This document shows positions 1 through 6,549 of a stretch of DNA of 22,904 nt, in pieces. The stretch is from JAPXSY01 sp034003585. GTDB lineage: Bacteria; Verrucomicrobiota; Kiritimatiellia; RFP12; UBA1067. The notes under the pieces were generated by a model, which searched no databases, was not told the DNA's origin, and worked only from the letters and a program-made list of their open reading frames with translations. Position 1 is the first letter of the stretch; each line of letters begins with the position of its first letter. Made by a program: the position numbers and the translations under genes. The stretch lies in NCBI GenBank assembly GCA_034003585.1, contig JAVEYH010000054.1:1-22904 (forward strand). The letters run 5' to 3'.

Positions 1-1814
1 CGGTATTGCGCCTGGATCACATGATGCGTCAGGCTGTTCTGCAGGAACTGGATGCCCGGCTCCTCGTCGAGGCGTACGACCACCTCGGCGGCCAGGGCTT
101 GGGTGGCGGGCGGGACGTTCTCCAGACTGGCGCCGTCGGGGCGCCAGGTGATTTGCGGCGCGGCGGGCAGGGGGATGCGGCGGAGCTGCGTATAGAGAAC
201 GCCGAGACCCAGCATCCGGACGTGGTGGAGCCGGGGCGGATCCCCGCGCACGGCGCGCTCCGCCTGGCGGAAGGTGTCGGCGAACCCGGCCAGCAGGTCG
301 TCGGTGAGCCAGGGATACGCCTCGGGCCTGTTGAAGCAGGCGATGTGCACATCCGGGTCGGCGACCAGACGGGTCGTGGCGTCGAGGTAGGCGCGGACAT
401 GGGGCGCGGCCGCGCCGTAGTACCCTTCCAGAAAATCGGTGACGAGCGGGCCGATCGGCTGGTCGGGGTTCCAGAGCAGTTTGGCGATGACCCACGCCTT
501 CAGCTCGGCGAAATCCGCGTGCTTGCCGGGCCGCGCGCCCTGCTGTTTGACGGCCACCGCGCCGTGGTCGCGGTAGAAGCGGAGGTTGCCCTGGAGGGCG
601 TTGAAGTTGGGGTAGGGGCCCACATAGCTGCCGAAATTGGTGACGTAGTCCCAGATGTAGAGATTGTCGGTGAGCGCCTGCCAGCCCCGGATCTCCTCGA
701 TAAAACGCTTGTTCGAGGGTTTGGTGCTGCGGTCAACCGGCAGGGAGAAGTCGAACTCGATGGTGCAGAGCCGGATCAGGATGTTCTTGCGCAGCTTGAG
801 CGTTTTGGGCGGGGTGCGGGTGTACTGGTAGGCGAGGGTGTCGATCATCACGTCCGGATAGACCTTTTCCACCGCTTCGGCGACCTGGTTGAGAAACGCG
901 ATGAGCGAGCCTGCCGGGGTCCCCTCGCGCCGGTTGATCGCCTCGCAGGCGGCGCAGCGGCAATACGCGTGATTGTCCTCCTGGCTGACGCTGTAGATCT
1001 GCGCGCCGGGATCTTTGCGGATGCGCTCGAGCAGGCGCGCGACGGTGATCTTCAGGACATCGGGGTTCGTCAGGCAGAGCTGGGCGTTCTCCGCGCGGCG
1101 CTTGCCGTTGATCAGGCTGTAGTATTCCGGGTGGGCCGCGAAAAATTCCCGGGGCGGCATGAGCGAGTAAAAGGTGTGGGTGACCAGGCCCGCGCCGAAA
1201 CGCACCTTGCCGCCGTGGCGCTCCTCGAGCAGCATGTCGTGGCCGTTGCAGCGGTTGCGGGCTGCGACATCGCCGGGGATCATGTCGGTCCAGCGGTCCT
1301 CGCGGATGGCGAAGGCGGGAGTCTGGCGCTCGTCGAGCGAGGGAAGGGCGAACGTGTCGTGTTTGGGGATGACGCTGTAAGCCGCTGTGTACCAGCGGCA
1401 TCCGCCGTGCCGTTCGAGCAGCTCGTAGACCCCGTAGAGCGTGCCGCGCACCGGGCTGCCGGCGATGACAAGGTGCGGGGGGGCGGTTTTGAGCAGGAAC
1501 CCGTCTGTGCCGAGCCCCTCCAGTGCGGGCGGCGCGCCCAGCACGGCGGCGGTGTGGCGCGTCGTGCCGAGCAGGATGGCTTTCGGCGGTAACGGCTGAT
1601 CGTCGGTGGTGACCGGCAGCCGGACGCCCGTCATCTGCTCCACGAAGGCTTGTAGCTCGTTGGCCGCGTAACGCTGGGAGGGGGATGCCTGTTCCGGGCA
1701 CACGATGGAATACCCGGCGGGCTGTCCCCTGCGGGCCAGAACGAGTTCCGGGGAAGGCAGATTCACGGCCGCGGCGCAGAGCGGCAGGAGCACGTACGGG
1801 AGGCAACGGGTCAT
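1..1814 (-). CDS. DUF4838 domain secreted protein (3' end outside window)
   Basis: The frame is open from an ATG at 1814 to the window edge, about 604 codons, so the C-terminus is missing. The start begins with MTRCLPYVLLPLCAAAVNL, a plausible export signal, and is preceded by AAGGAAA about 5 bases upstream. Recognisable blocks follow: YGVYELLERHGGCRWY near residue 150 (the alpha-glucuronidase-like N-terminal fold), then SVSQEDNHAYCRCAACEAIN, then KNILIRLCTIEFDFSLP and DNLYIWDYVTNF. These are characteristic of DUF4838, a family of glycoside-hydrolase-like proteins common in PVC and Bacteroidetes genomes; substrate and catalysis are not established. It is transcribed divergently from the XylR-like regulator at 2000, which suggests carbohydrate-dependent control. 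Long readable frames on the opposite strand here are by-products of high GC. Confidence 0.85.
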   Translation of the reverse strand, partial: MTRCLPYVLLPLCAAAVNLPSPELVLARRGQPAGYSIVCPEQASPSQRYAANELQAFVEQMTGVRLPVTTDDQPLPPKAILLGTTRHTAAVLGAPPALEGLGTDGFLLKTAPPHLVIAGSPVRGTLYGVYELLERHGGCRWYTAAYSVIPKHDTFALPSLDERQTPAFAIREDRWTDMIPGDVAARNRCNGHDMLLEERHGGKVRFGAGLVTHTFYSLMPPREFFAAHPEYYSLINGKRRAENAQLCLTNPDVLKITVARLLERIRKDPGAQIYSVSQEDNHAYCRCAACEAINRREGTPAGSLIAFLNQVAEAVEKVYPDVMIDTLAYQYTRTPPKTLKLRKNILIRLCTIEFDFSLPVDRSTKPSNKRFIEEIRGWQALTDNLYIWDYVTNFGSYVGPYPNFNALQGNLRFYRDHGAVAVKQQGARPGKHADFAELKAWVIAKLLWNPDQPIGPLVTDFLEGYYGAAAPHVRAYLDATTRLVADPDVHIACFNRPEAYPWLTDDLLAGFADTFRQAERAVRGDPPRLHHVRMLGLGVLYTQLRRIPLPAAPQITWRPDGASLENVPPATQALAAEVVVRLDEEPGIQFLQNSLTHHVIQAQY

Positions 1815-1900
1815 GGGTTTCCTTTCCGGACAGGGGCCGGGGATGGACGTATCCCTATCCATGATTCAGTGTACATGTCCGGACGCGGAAAGAACACCGC

Positions 1901-1937
1901 GGTTTGCGCATAACCTGATCCGGCATTTTGCGCAAAA
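1901..1937. promoter_or_regulatory. Candidate operator: paired TTTGCGCA sites between divergent genes
   Basis: The 185-base gap between the DUF4838 gene and the regulator holds TTTGCGCA at 1903-1910 and again at 1927-1934, 24 bases apart on the same strand. The second lies inside a perfect 12-base palindrome, TTTTGCGCAAAA (1926-1937); the first sits in GGTTTGCGCATAACC. Two in-phase half-sites about two helical turns apart is the usual layout for AraC-type DNA-binding domains, and the neighbouring gene encodes one. That the regulator binds here is inference. Confidence 0.45.
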
Positions 1938-1999
1938 CGCGCTTGTGTAACGCGTGGTGCCCGCGCATACTTCACGGTGCGGAAGGGGGAGGGGACGGC

Positions 2000-3184
2000 A
2001 TGGCGAAAATGTTCACCGCGGCTCCGCGGGTGGTCGTGATTCTGGAGACCTGCGTGCAGCCGGACCGGGAGAAACTGAACGGGATTCTCCGGTATGTCCG
2101 CTTTTACGGGCCGTGGCACCTGCACATCATCCAGAACCGTGTGGGCGAGCAGCGGCTGGCGCATTTCGATGCGTGGCATGCGGACGGCGTGATCGTGGGG
2201 CAGTCGATGCTGGACATGGAGCGGACTCTGGCGCGGGCCAGAATGCCGATCGTGCTGATCGATCCCCTGCCGCGCCATCTGGCGCCGGACTCGCCGTTCC
2301 GGAGTTGTTGCCGGCTTCAGAACGACGCGGTCGGCGTGGGGAGGGCCGCGGCCGATTTTTTCCTTGAGCGCGGGTTCGACCGGTTCGCGTATGTCGGCGA
2401 GGTGATGGGGCGGTTGTGGTCGGAGGGGCGCGGCGAGGGGTTTTCCGGGCGGCTGCGCGAGGCCGGCCGCGCGTGTCAGGTCTACGCGCCGCCGACGCGC
2501 GCCGAGATCCGCGACTGGGCGCTGGAGCAGACCCGGCTGGCGGAGTGGCTGGCGTCGCTGCCGAAGCCGGTCGCGCTCTTCGCCGCCATGGATATCCGCG
2601 CGCGGCAGGTGCTCGACACCTGTCTGATCACGGGCATCAAGGTTCCCGACGAGGTGGCGATCCTGGGGGTGGACAACGATGAGCAGCTCTGTCTCGGCAG
2701 TTTCCCGACGCTTTCCAGCATCGAGTGCGACATGGAGAACTGCGGATTCATGGCGGCCCGGCTGCTGGACGAGCAGATGCGCGGCCGGCGTCGGCGGAGG
2801 GCGGAGCTGGCGTACGGGGTCAGGCGGATCGAAGAGCGTCACTCGACGCGGCGGGTGCCGCGCGTGGAGGACCGGCTGGTGGCCCGCGCGCTCGAATTCA
2901 TCCGTCTCAACGCCTGCGAGGGGATCGGCGTGCGGGATGTGGTCGCGTATCTCAAGGTCTCCCGGCGGCTGGCGGAGCTGCGGTTCAGGACGACCTGCGG
3001 CCACTCGATTCTCGACGCGATCCGCACGGTGCGGCTCGACCGGGTCCGGCGTCTGGTCGCGGAGACCGACCTGCCGGTCAGTGAGATCACCGGCCGGAGC
3101 GGCTATCAGACGGATGACCATCTGCGCCGCCTGTTCAAGCGCGAGTTCGGCCTCACCATGCGGGCGTACCGTCAGCGCGGCTGA
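2000..3184 (+). CDS. XylR-like transcriptional regulator (LacI-type sensor + AraC HTH)
   Basis: A 394-residue protein beginning MAKMFTAAPR; this ATG is chosen because a purine-rich GGAGGGG lies just upstream, although the frame is open further up. Residues 8-285 resemble the periplasmic-binding-protein-like sensor of LacI/XylR regulators: ADGVIVGQS (61-69), MPIVLIDPLP (82-91), FDRFAYVGE (126-134) and the hallmark GIKVPDEVAILGVDNDE (212-228) ending in LSSIECD. Residues 290-394 are an AraC-type double helix-turn-helix with VRDVVAYLKVSRRLAELRF (first HTH) and SEITGRSGYQTDDHLRRLFK (second HTH). E. coli XylR has this sensor/AraC order and responds to a sugar; the ligand here is unknown. It probably controls the divergent DUF4838 gene. 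Its last 13 bases overlap the convergent phosphoribosyltransferase. Confidence 0.88.
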   Translation: MAKMFTAAPRVVVILETCVQPDREKLNGILRYVRFYGPWHLHIIQNRVGEQRLAHFDAWHADGVIVGQSMLDMERTLARARMPIVLIDPLPRHLAPDSPFRSCCRLQNDAVGVGRAAADFFLERGFDRFAYVGEVMGRLWSEGRGEGFSGRLREAGRACQVYAPPTRAEIRDWALEQTRLAEWLASLPKPVALFAAMDIRARQVLDTCLITGIKVPDEVAILGVDNDEQLCLGSFPTLSSIECDMENCGFMAARLLDEQMRGRRRRRAELAYGVRRIEERHSTRRVPRVEDRLVARALEFIRLNACEGIGVRDVVAYLKVSRRLAELRFRTTCGHSILDAIRTVRLDRVRRLVAETDLPVSEITGRSGYQTDDHLRRLFKREFGLTMRAYRQRG

Positions 3185-3729
3185 GGCGCGGGCGGCTTCA
3201 GCAGCGCGTGGAGCGCGGGGTCTTTAAGGAGCATCTCCTCGGGCGTGAGGCCTTCCATCTCGTGCGGGAAGACGATCCACTCGTCCGTCTCGTGCAGATA
3301 GAAATCGGGTTTGCCGGCGGTCTGGTTCCGGTTGGGTTTCCAGTAGACCGTCGCCAGCCGCGTCTCCGCGCCGGAGGACGCCAGCCGTTCGAGCACGGCG
3401 CGCGCGGTGTTGCCGGTGTCGAACACGTCGTCGATGATCAGCACCCGCGAACCCGGCATGACAGAGCCGAAGACCGCTTCGGCGTTCTCGAAGGCGACCT
3501 CTTCGCGGTGGGATTGGATCCCGGTGTAGGAGTGGCATTTGAGCACGCGGTGGCGCGGCCGCAGGCCGTGGTAGAACAGGAACTCGTGCACCGCCACGCC
3601 CACGGGCGCCCCGCCCCGCCAGAGCGCGATCAGGTCGTCCGGCAGCCAGCCGGAGTCGAGGATGCGCCGCGCGAGGCGGAAGCTGTCCAGCAGGTACTCG
3701 TTGGCGGAAACGTAGATTTTGTCGCTCAT
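3172..3729 (-). CDS. Phosphoribosyltransferase, hypoxanthine/xanthine type
   Basis: A 185-residue cytosolic enzyme with the PRPP-binding signature VLIIDDVFDTGNTA at 97-110 (two acidic residues, then the DTGNT loop), an early LIALWRGGAPVGVAVHEF block (33-50) and the late DEWIVFPHEMEGL (149-161) seen in small Gpt/HPRT-like salvage enzymes that join purine bases to PRPP. Base specificity cannot be read from sequence. The start MSDKIYV is preferred over an in-frame ATG 96 bases upstream, because that one lies inside the endonuclease gene and GGAGAGGGAGAACC stands before 3729. It begins only 16 bases after the endonuclease stop, so it is probably on the same mRNA as the restriction genes. Its 3' end overlaps the convergent regulator by 13 bases. 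Confidence 0.85.
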   Translation of the reverse strand: MSDKIYVSANEYLLDSFRLARRILDSGWLPDDLIALWRGGAPVGVAVHEFLFYHGLRPRHRVLKCHSYTGIQSHREEVAFENAEAVFGSVMPGSRVLIIDDVFDTGNTARAVLERLASSGAETRLATVYWKPNRNQTAGKPDFYLHETDEWIVFPHEMEGLTPEEMLLKDPALHALLKPPAPQPR

Positions 3730-3745
3730 GGTTCTCCCTCTCCGT

Positions 3746-4732
3746 TCATCCACTGACGGTATCTGGATACGGGCCAAGGAATCGCTCGCCGTTGAAGTGG
3801 ATAACATGATCCGGGTCACAGGCAATCCAAACTTCCGTTTCCCATGATATTTGGTTCAAGAAGCGGCCCATTGCGCCCCGATCCTCAAATGCGGTGACGA
3901 AAACCAGCCCGCTACGAAATCCAGCGAACAACGCCTTGAGTTCCCGCCGCCGCTTCCCATCCACAACTCCGGCACTTGTCACGGCTTCGCCGATGACCAG
4001 CCAGTCGCGCCCCGGATCGTGCACGACAACATCCGGCATCTTGGCGGCAGAGTCGATCTTCACGCCCACACGACCGAAGTACCCGGTTTCGAAATGCTGG
4101 AACTTGTTTTCGGCGTCTCCAACGTAAAGGACCACGCCACCCGGCACAAACCGTGTGCAGAACTCCTCGATAAACGCCTTGATCAAAGGATTCTGACCGC
4201 CCGGCGAAAGGGTGATTCCCTTGCCGGAGGGCAATCGGACAGGAATGCGCGCGATGTCCCGGGCACGCTGCAACTCCCGTTTGATTTCTTCCTTGGCGGC
4301 GAGATACCGCTTCAGAGCCGCGTCCCATGTGTCGGTCTTGAAAGCCCTGCACAGGTTGAGTGCGGTCGGTTCGATCTGGTACACCGTCTTACCACTGTTC
4401 GTCGGTCGAGCCGGTTTGTCCGGGTTTTTTGCCAGAAGCCCCTCTTCGACAAAATATTTCACCGCTTCGTCACGGATGGTCTCGCGGGTGTTCGGCGCAT
4501 ATCTCGTCCGGTATTTTCTGGCCACAAAGTCAATGATGGGGGTGATCCCGCGCAAGGGGCCTTGGGCTTTCTCCCACGGGTCATAGGGCCCGAGGTCGAG
4601 CATGGCGAGAAGGACATATCCGGCGACCTCGTTGCTCTGCTTGGGACCGAATCCCATACCGCATAAGATCGCGATGGCCTCCTTGAGTTTGCGTGCGCCA
4701 CGCGGTTTTCTCTTGCCGGTCGTTGGACTCAT
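3746..4732 (-). CDS. Type II restriction endonuclease, BsuBI/PstI family
   Basis: A 328-residue protein. Residues 1-150 form an N-terminal helical/winged-helix region (EAIAILCGMGFGPKQSNEVAGYVLLAML; TRETIRDEAVKYFVEEGLL), as in the N-terminal domain of BsuBI/PstI enzymes. Residues 160-325 match the catalytic domain: HFETGYFGRVGVKID (213-227), KMPDVVVHD (231-239), DWLVIGEAVTSAGVVDGKRR (243-262) and GLVFVTAFEDR. The PD at 233-234 and Glu249 are the likely PD-(D/E)XK-type metal ligands. Characterised members cut CTGCAG; specificity here is inferred from family and from the paired methyltransferase. Its ATG overlaps the methyltransferase stop as ATGA, indicating translational coupling. The gene looks full length and is less GC-biased than mfd or the beta-helix gene. 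Confidence 0.88.
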   Translation of the reverse strand: MSPTTGKRKPRGARKLKEAIAILCGMGFGPKQSNEVAGYVLLAMLDLGPYDPWEKAQGPLRGITPIIDFVARKYRTRYAPNTRETIRDEAVKYFVEEGLLAKNPDKPARPTNSGKTVYQIEPTALNLCRAFKTDTWDAALKRYLAAKEEIKRELQRARDIARIPVRLPSGKGITLSPGGQNPLIKAFIEEFCTRFVPGGVVLYVGDAENKFQHFETGYFGRVGVKIDSAAKMPDVVVHDPGRDWLVIGEAVTSAGVVDGKRRRELKALFAGFRSGLVFVTAFEDRGAMGRFLNQISWETEVWIACDPDHVIHFNGERFLGPYPDTVSG

Positions 4733-6291
4733 GCCGTCGTCTCCTTCATCACAATCCGATCCACCTCATCCTGTTCCATCCCCATATCGCCGACATGACT
4801 TCCGATCGCACGCAGTTGAGGCTCCGTCGGGAACCGCACATTGCGGAGATCCGTCGCGTTGACTTGGGTGTGCCCGTTGAACTGCCGGAAGTAGAGATCA
4901 AGGGCTGACGAGTTGAGGTAGGCCCAGAGCCCTTTCGCAAGAAGCATGTCCAAGCCTTTCCCGTCGGCATGGATGTAGTTCAAATGGTTTTCGAAACCGA
5001 CCTGCTTCGCCCCGATGCGGTTGGGATCGTAGATGCAAGCCACAACTCTTCGCCGCTCTTCCTTGGACGTGAAGCGCTTTGTCAAAACATACACGGCGGC
5101 AGGAACGACTAGGTTTTGCGTCTGCGCGTTGTCGCGTATGGCGTTGGGTTTGCGGTCCCGATGCGCAGGCCAGCTCACGAACAAGCCATTGAAGTGGCAG
5201 GGATAGATCAACGGGCACGTACCCGTCTCCGGTTGTTGCCGGATGTGGTCCCGGGCCCGGAAATCCACGACCCGACCGGTCGAGACCGTGAGACCGAGCC
5301 GGGCGAGAGTGCCTTCCAACCGTGCGATTTGGGCACGGGCCGCCAGATGCGCCTTGCACGTGGGGATGTGGATAAACGTTTCCGTGTCAGTCGGCGAGAC
5401 GATCTCGGCCGCCCGAAATGTGCGGCTGCGAATGGCGTCCTCAACGCCACCACCACTCTGTGAAACACGTATTGTGCGGCAGGCCTTGGCGTCTTTGACC
5501 GCACGCAGGACTATGTTTTCCTGTAAGACGTTGTCATGCTTAAATGCCGCCGTCCTGGATTCGAAAACGTGAATCCTGCGCAAGGACATATCCTTAAAAA
5601 ACCGTTGCCGGAATGGCTTAAAATAAGGGCCATTGCAGAAGCTGCGGGGGGTGATCGCGACCAGTTCGCCCTTGGGGTGCAACAGCCCGATAATCAGGTT
5701 CAGAAAGGCTGTGTAAAGGTTCGTCGTTTCGGCGCTCACGGCGCGCAGGAGACGATAGCCTTCCGACTTTGCGGACAGTTTTCCGTACGGGGGGTTGACG
5801 ATGGCCGCATCGAAGAACGGCTGCGTTGTCGAAAACAGGTCGCGCCTTTGCATCTCCGCGGCTTCGGCGATGAAGTCGGTATTGCGGATCGTTGCCAGAA
5901 ACCCGACACCACGTTTCTGGCACGCAAAACGGCACGCGTCATAGGTTTGTTCGATACCCTGAACAAGCCTCGAGTCCAGTTCGTAGGCCGTCACCTCGAT
6001 TCGTTTTGGTGGTGTCTTCCTCTGCAATTGGCGTCGGACGAATGCCGCCGACAACATTCCCATCCCGGCCCCCGCGTCCAGCAACCGCACTTGAGCAGAG
6101 CGGACGTCGAACATTGCTGCCATGAGGTCGGCAACATGCGGCGGGGTCAGGAATTGCCCGAACTCCTTCTGATGCCGGGTCGAGACCGTGGCGAAACAAC
6201 GGGCGCGAAGCGCGTCGGCGATGGACAGAAGCGAGTCCTCCTCTGTCTCGTTGGCCGGATTCTCCCCGATTGTGTCCGCCTCGGTGTTCAT
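4729..6291 (-). CDS. Adenine-N6 DNA methyltransferase of the PstI-like RM system
   Basis: A 520-residue protein from MNTEADTIGE. It carries the gamma-class order of N6-adenine methyltransferases: motif X EFGQFLTPPHVADLM (43-57), AdoMet-binding motif I RLLDAGAGMGMLSAAF (69-84), acidic motif II YELDSR (103-108), catalytic motif IV DAAIVNPPYGKLS (161-173), followed by a long C-terminal target-recognition region with KQVGFENHLNYIHADG. Together with the BsuBI/PstI endonuclease it should methylate the shared site and protect the host. The start is uncertain: GTG at 6360 and ATG at 6333 are in frame upstream, but a good -10 box (TATCAT, 6306-6301) favours 6291 with almost no leader. No Shine-Dalgarno sequence is visible before any of these starts. 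Confidence 0.87.
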   Translation of the reverse strand: MNTEADTIGENPANETEEDSLLSIADALRARCFATVSTRHQKEFGQFLTPPHVADLMAAMFDVRSAQVRLLDAGAGMGMLSAAFVRRQLQRKTPPKRIEVTAYELDSRLVQGIEQTYDACRFACQKRGVGFLATIRNTDFIAEAAEMQRRDLFSTTQPFFDAAIVNPPYGKLSAKSEGYRLLRAVSAETTNLYTAFLNLIIGLLHPKGELVAITPRSFCNGPYFKPFRQRFFKDMSLRRIHVFESRTAAFKHDNVLQENIVLRAVKDAKACRTIRVSQSGGGVEDAIRSRTFRAAEIVSPTDTETFIHIPTCKAHLAARAQIARLEGTLARLGLTVSTGRVVDFRARDHIRQQPETGTCPLIYPCHFNGLFVSWPAHRDRKPNAIRDNAQTQNLVVPAAVYVLTKRFTSKEERRRVVACIYDPNRIGAKQVGFENHLNYIHADGKGLDMLLAKGLWAYLNSSALDLYFRQFNGHTQVNATDLRNVRFPTEPQLRAIGSHVGDMGMEQDEVDRIVMKETTA

Positions 6292-6300
6292 TTGCCGTGC

Positions 6301-6329
6301 ATGATACGGGGTACAATCGGTCAATGCAA
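6301..6329 (-). promoter_or_regulatory. Promoter of the RM operon (near-leaderless)
   Basis: On the minus strand a TATCAT -10 box (6306-6301, five of six consensus bases) is preceded by a 17-base spacer and a weak -35, TTGCAT (6329-6324). The -10 ends 9 bases before the methyltransferase ATG, so the transcript would have a leader of only a few bases. Confidence 0.45.
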
Positions 6330-6346
6330 TCATAAAACCAAACGAA

Positions 6347-6379
6347 ATCTTGCAGTACACTGTTTGTGGCCTGCAAGAT
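6347..6379. promoter_or_regulatory. Inverted repeat upstream of the RM operon (candidate operator)
   Basis: A perfect 9-base inverted repeat, ATCTTGCAG and CTGCAAGAT, separated by 15 bases, lies just upstream of the -35 of the methyltransferase promoter. Each arm contains a sequence one base away from CTGCAG (TTGCAG and CTGCAA), the site recognised by known relatives of this system. RM operons are often autoregulated by methyltransferase or controller protein binding near the promoter; binding here is inference. Confidence 0.45.
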
Positions 6380-6484
6380 CAACAGAACCCTTTTGCGCAG
6401 GTTGTCTCCAAGGTGGACGCCAACAGCCACACACGGCGGTCACGCAGCCGGGCTCGCTGACCGGGGGGGGGGATTTCACCGTTA

Positions 6485-6510
6485 CCCAACCTCTTTTAAT
6501 GAAAGTTGGG
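6485..6510 (-). terminator. Weak hairpin after the M6 peptidase gene
   Basis: CCCAAC (6485-6490) and GTTGGG (6505-6510) can pair around a 14-base loop about 40 bases past the M6 peptidase stop. There is no U-tract after it, so intrinsic termination is doubtful. The rest of 6292-6549 holds the RM promoter elements and a run of ten G at 6463-6472; no gene is seen. Confidence 0.25.
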
Positions 6511-6549
6511 GTTTGTCCGGGTATCGCTGTGAAGCAGGCGCCCCGGAAA

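Noticed and set aside
6..1592. A 528-codon open frame on the plus strand
   Set aside because: It is antisense to the DUF4838 frame, which shows family motifs; the plus frame has no recognisable domain and arises from high-GC coding on the other strand.
733..1806. A 357-codon minus-strand frame
   Set aside because: It is in a different frame from the DUF4838 coding sequence, is arginine/proline-rich and has no domain signal.
1811..3121. A 436-codon minus-strand frame
   Set aside because: Antisense to the XylR-like regulator; no family resemblance.
6371..6460. Readable peptide-like plus frame upstream of the RM operon
   Set aside because: Only about 30 codons, without start, ribosome site or family match; likely chance.
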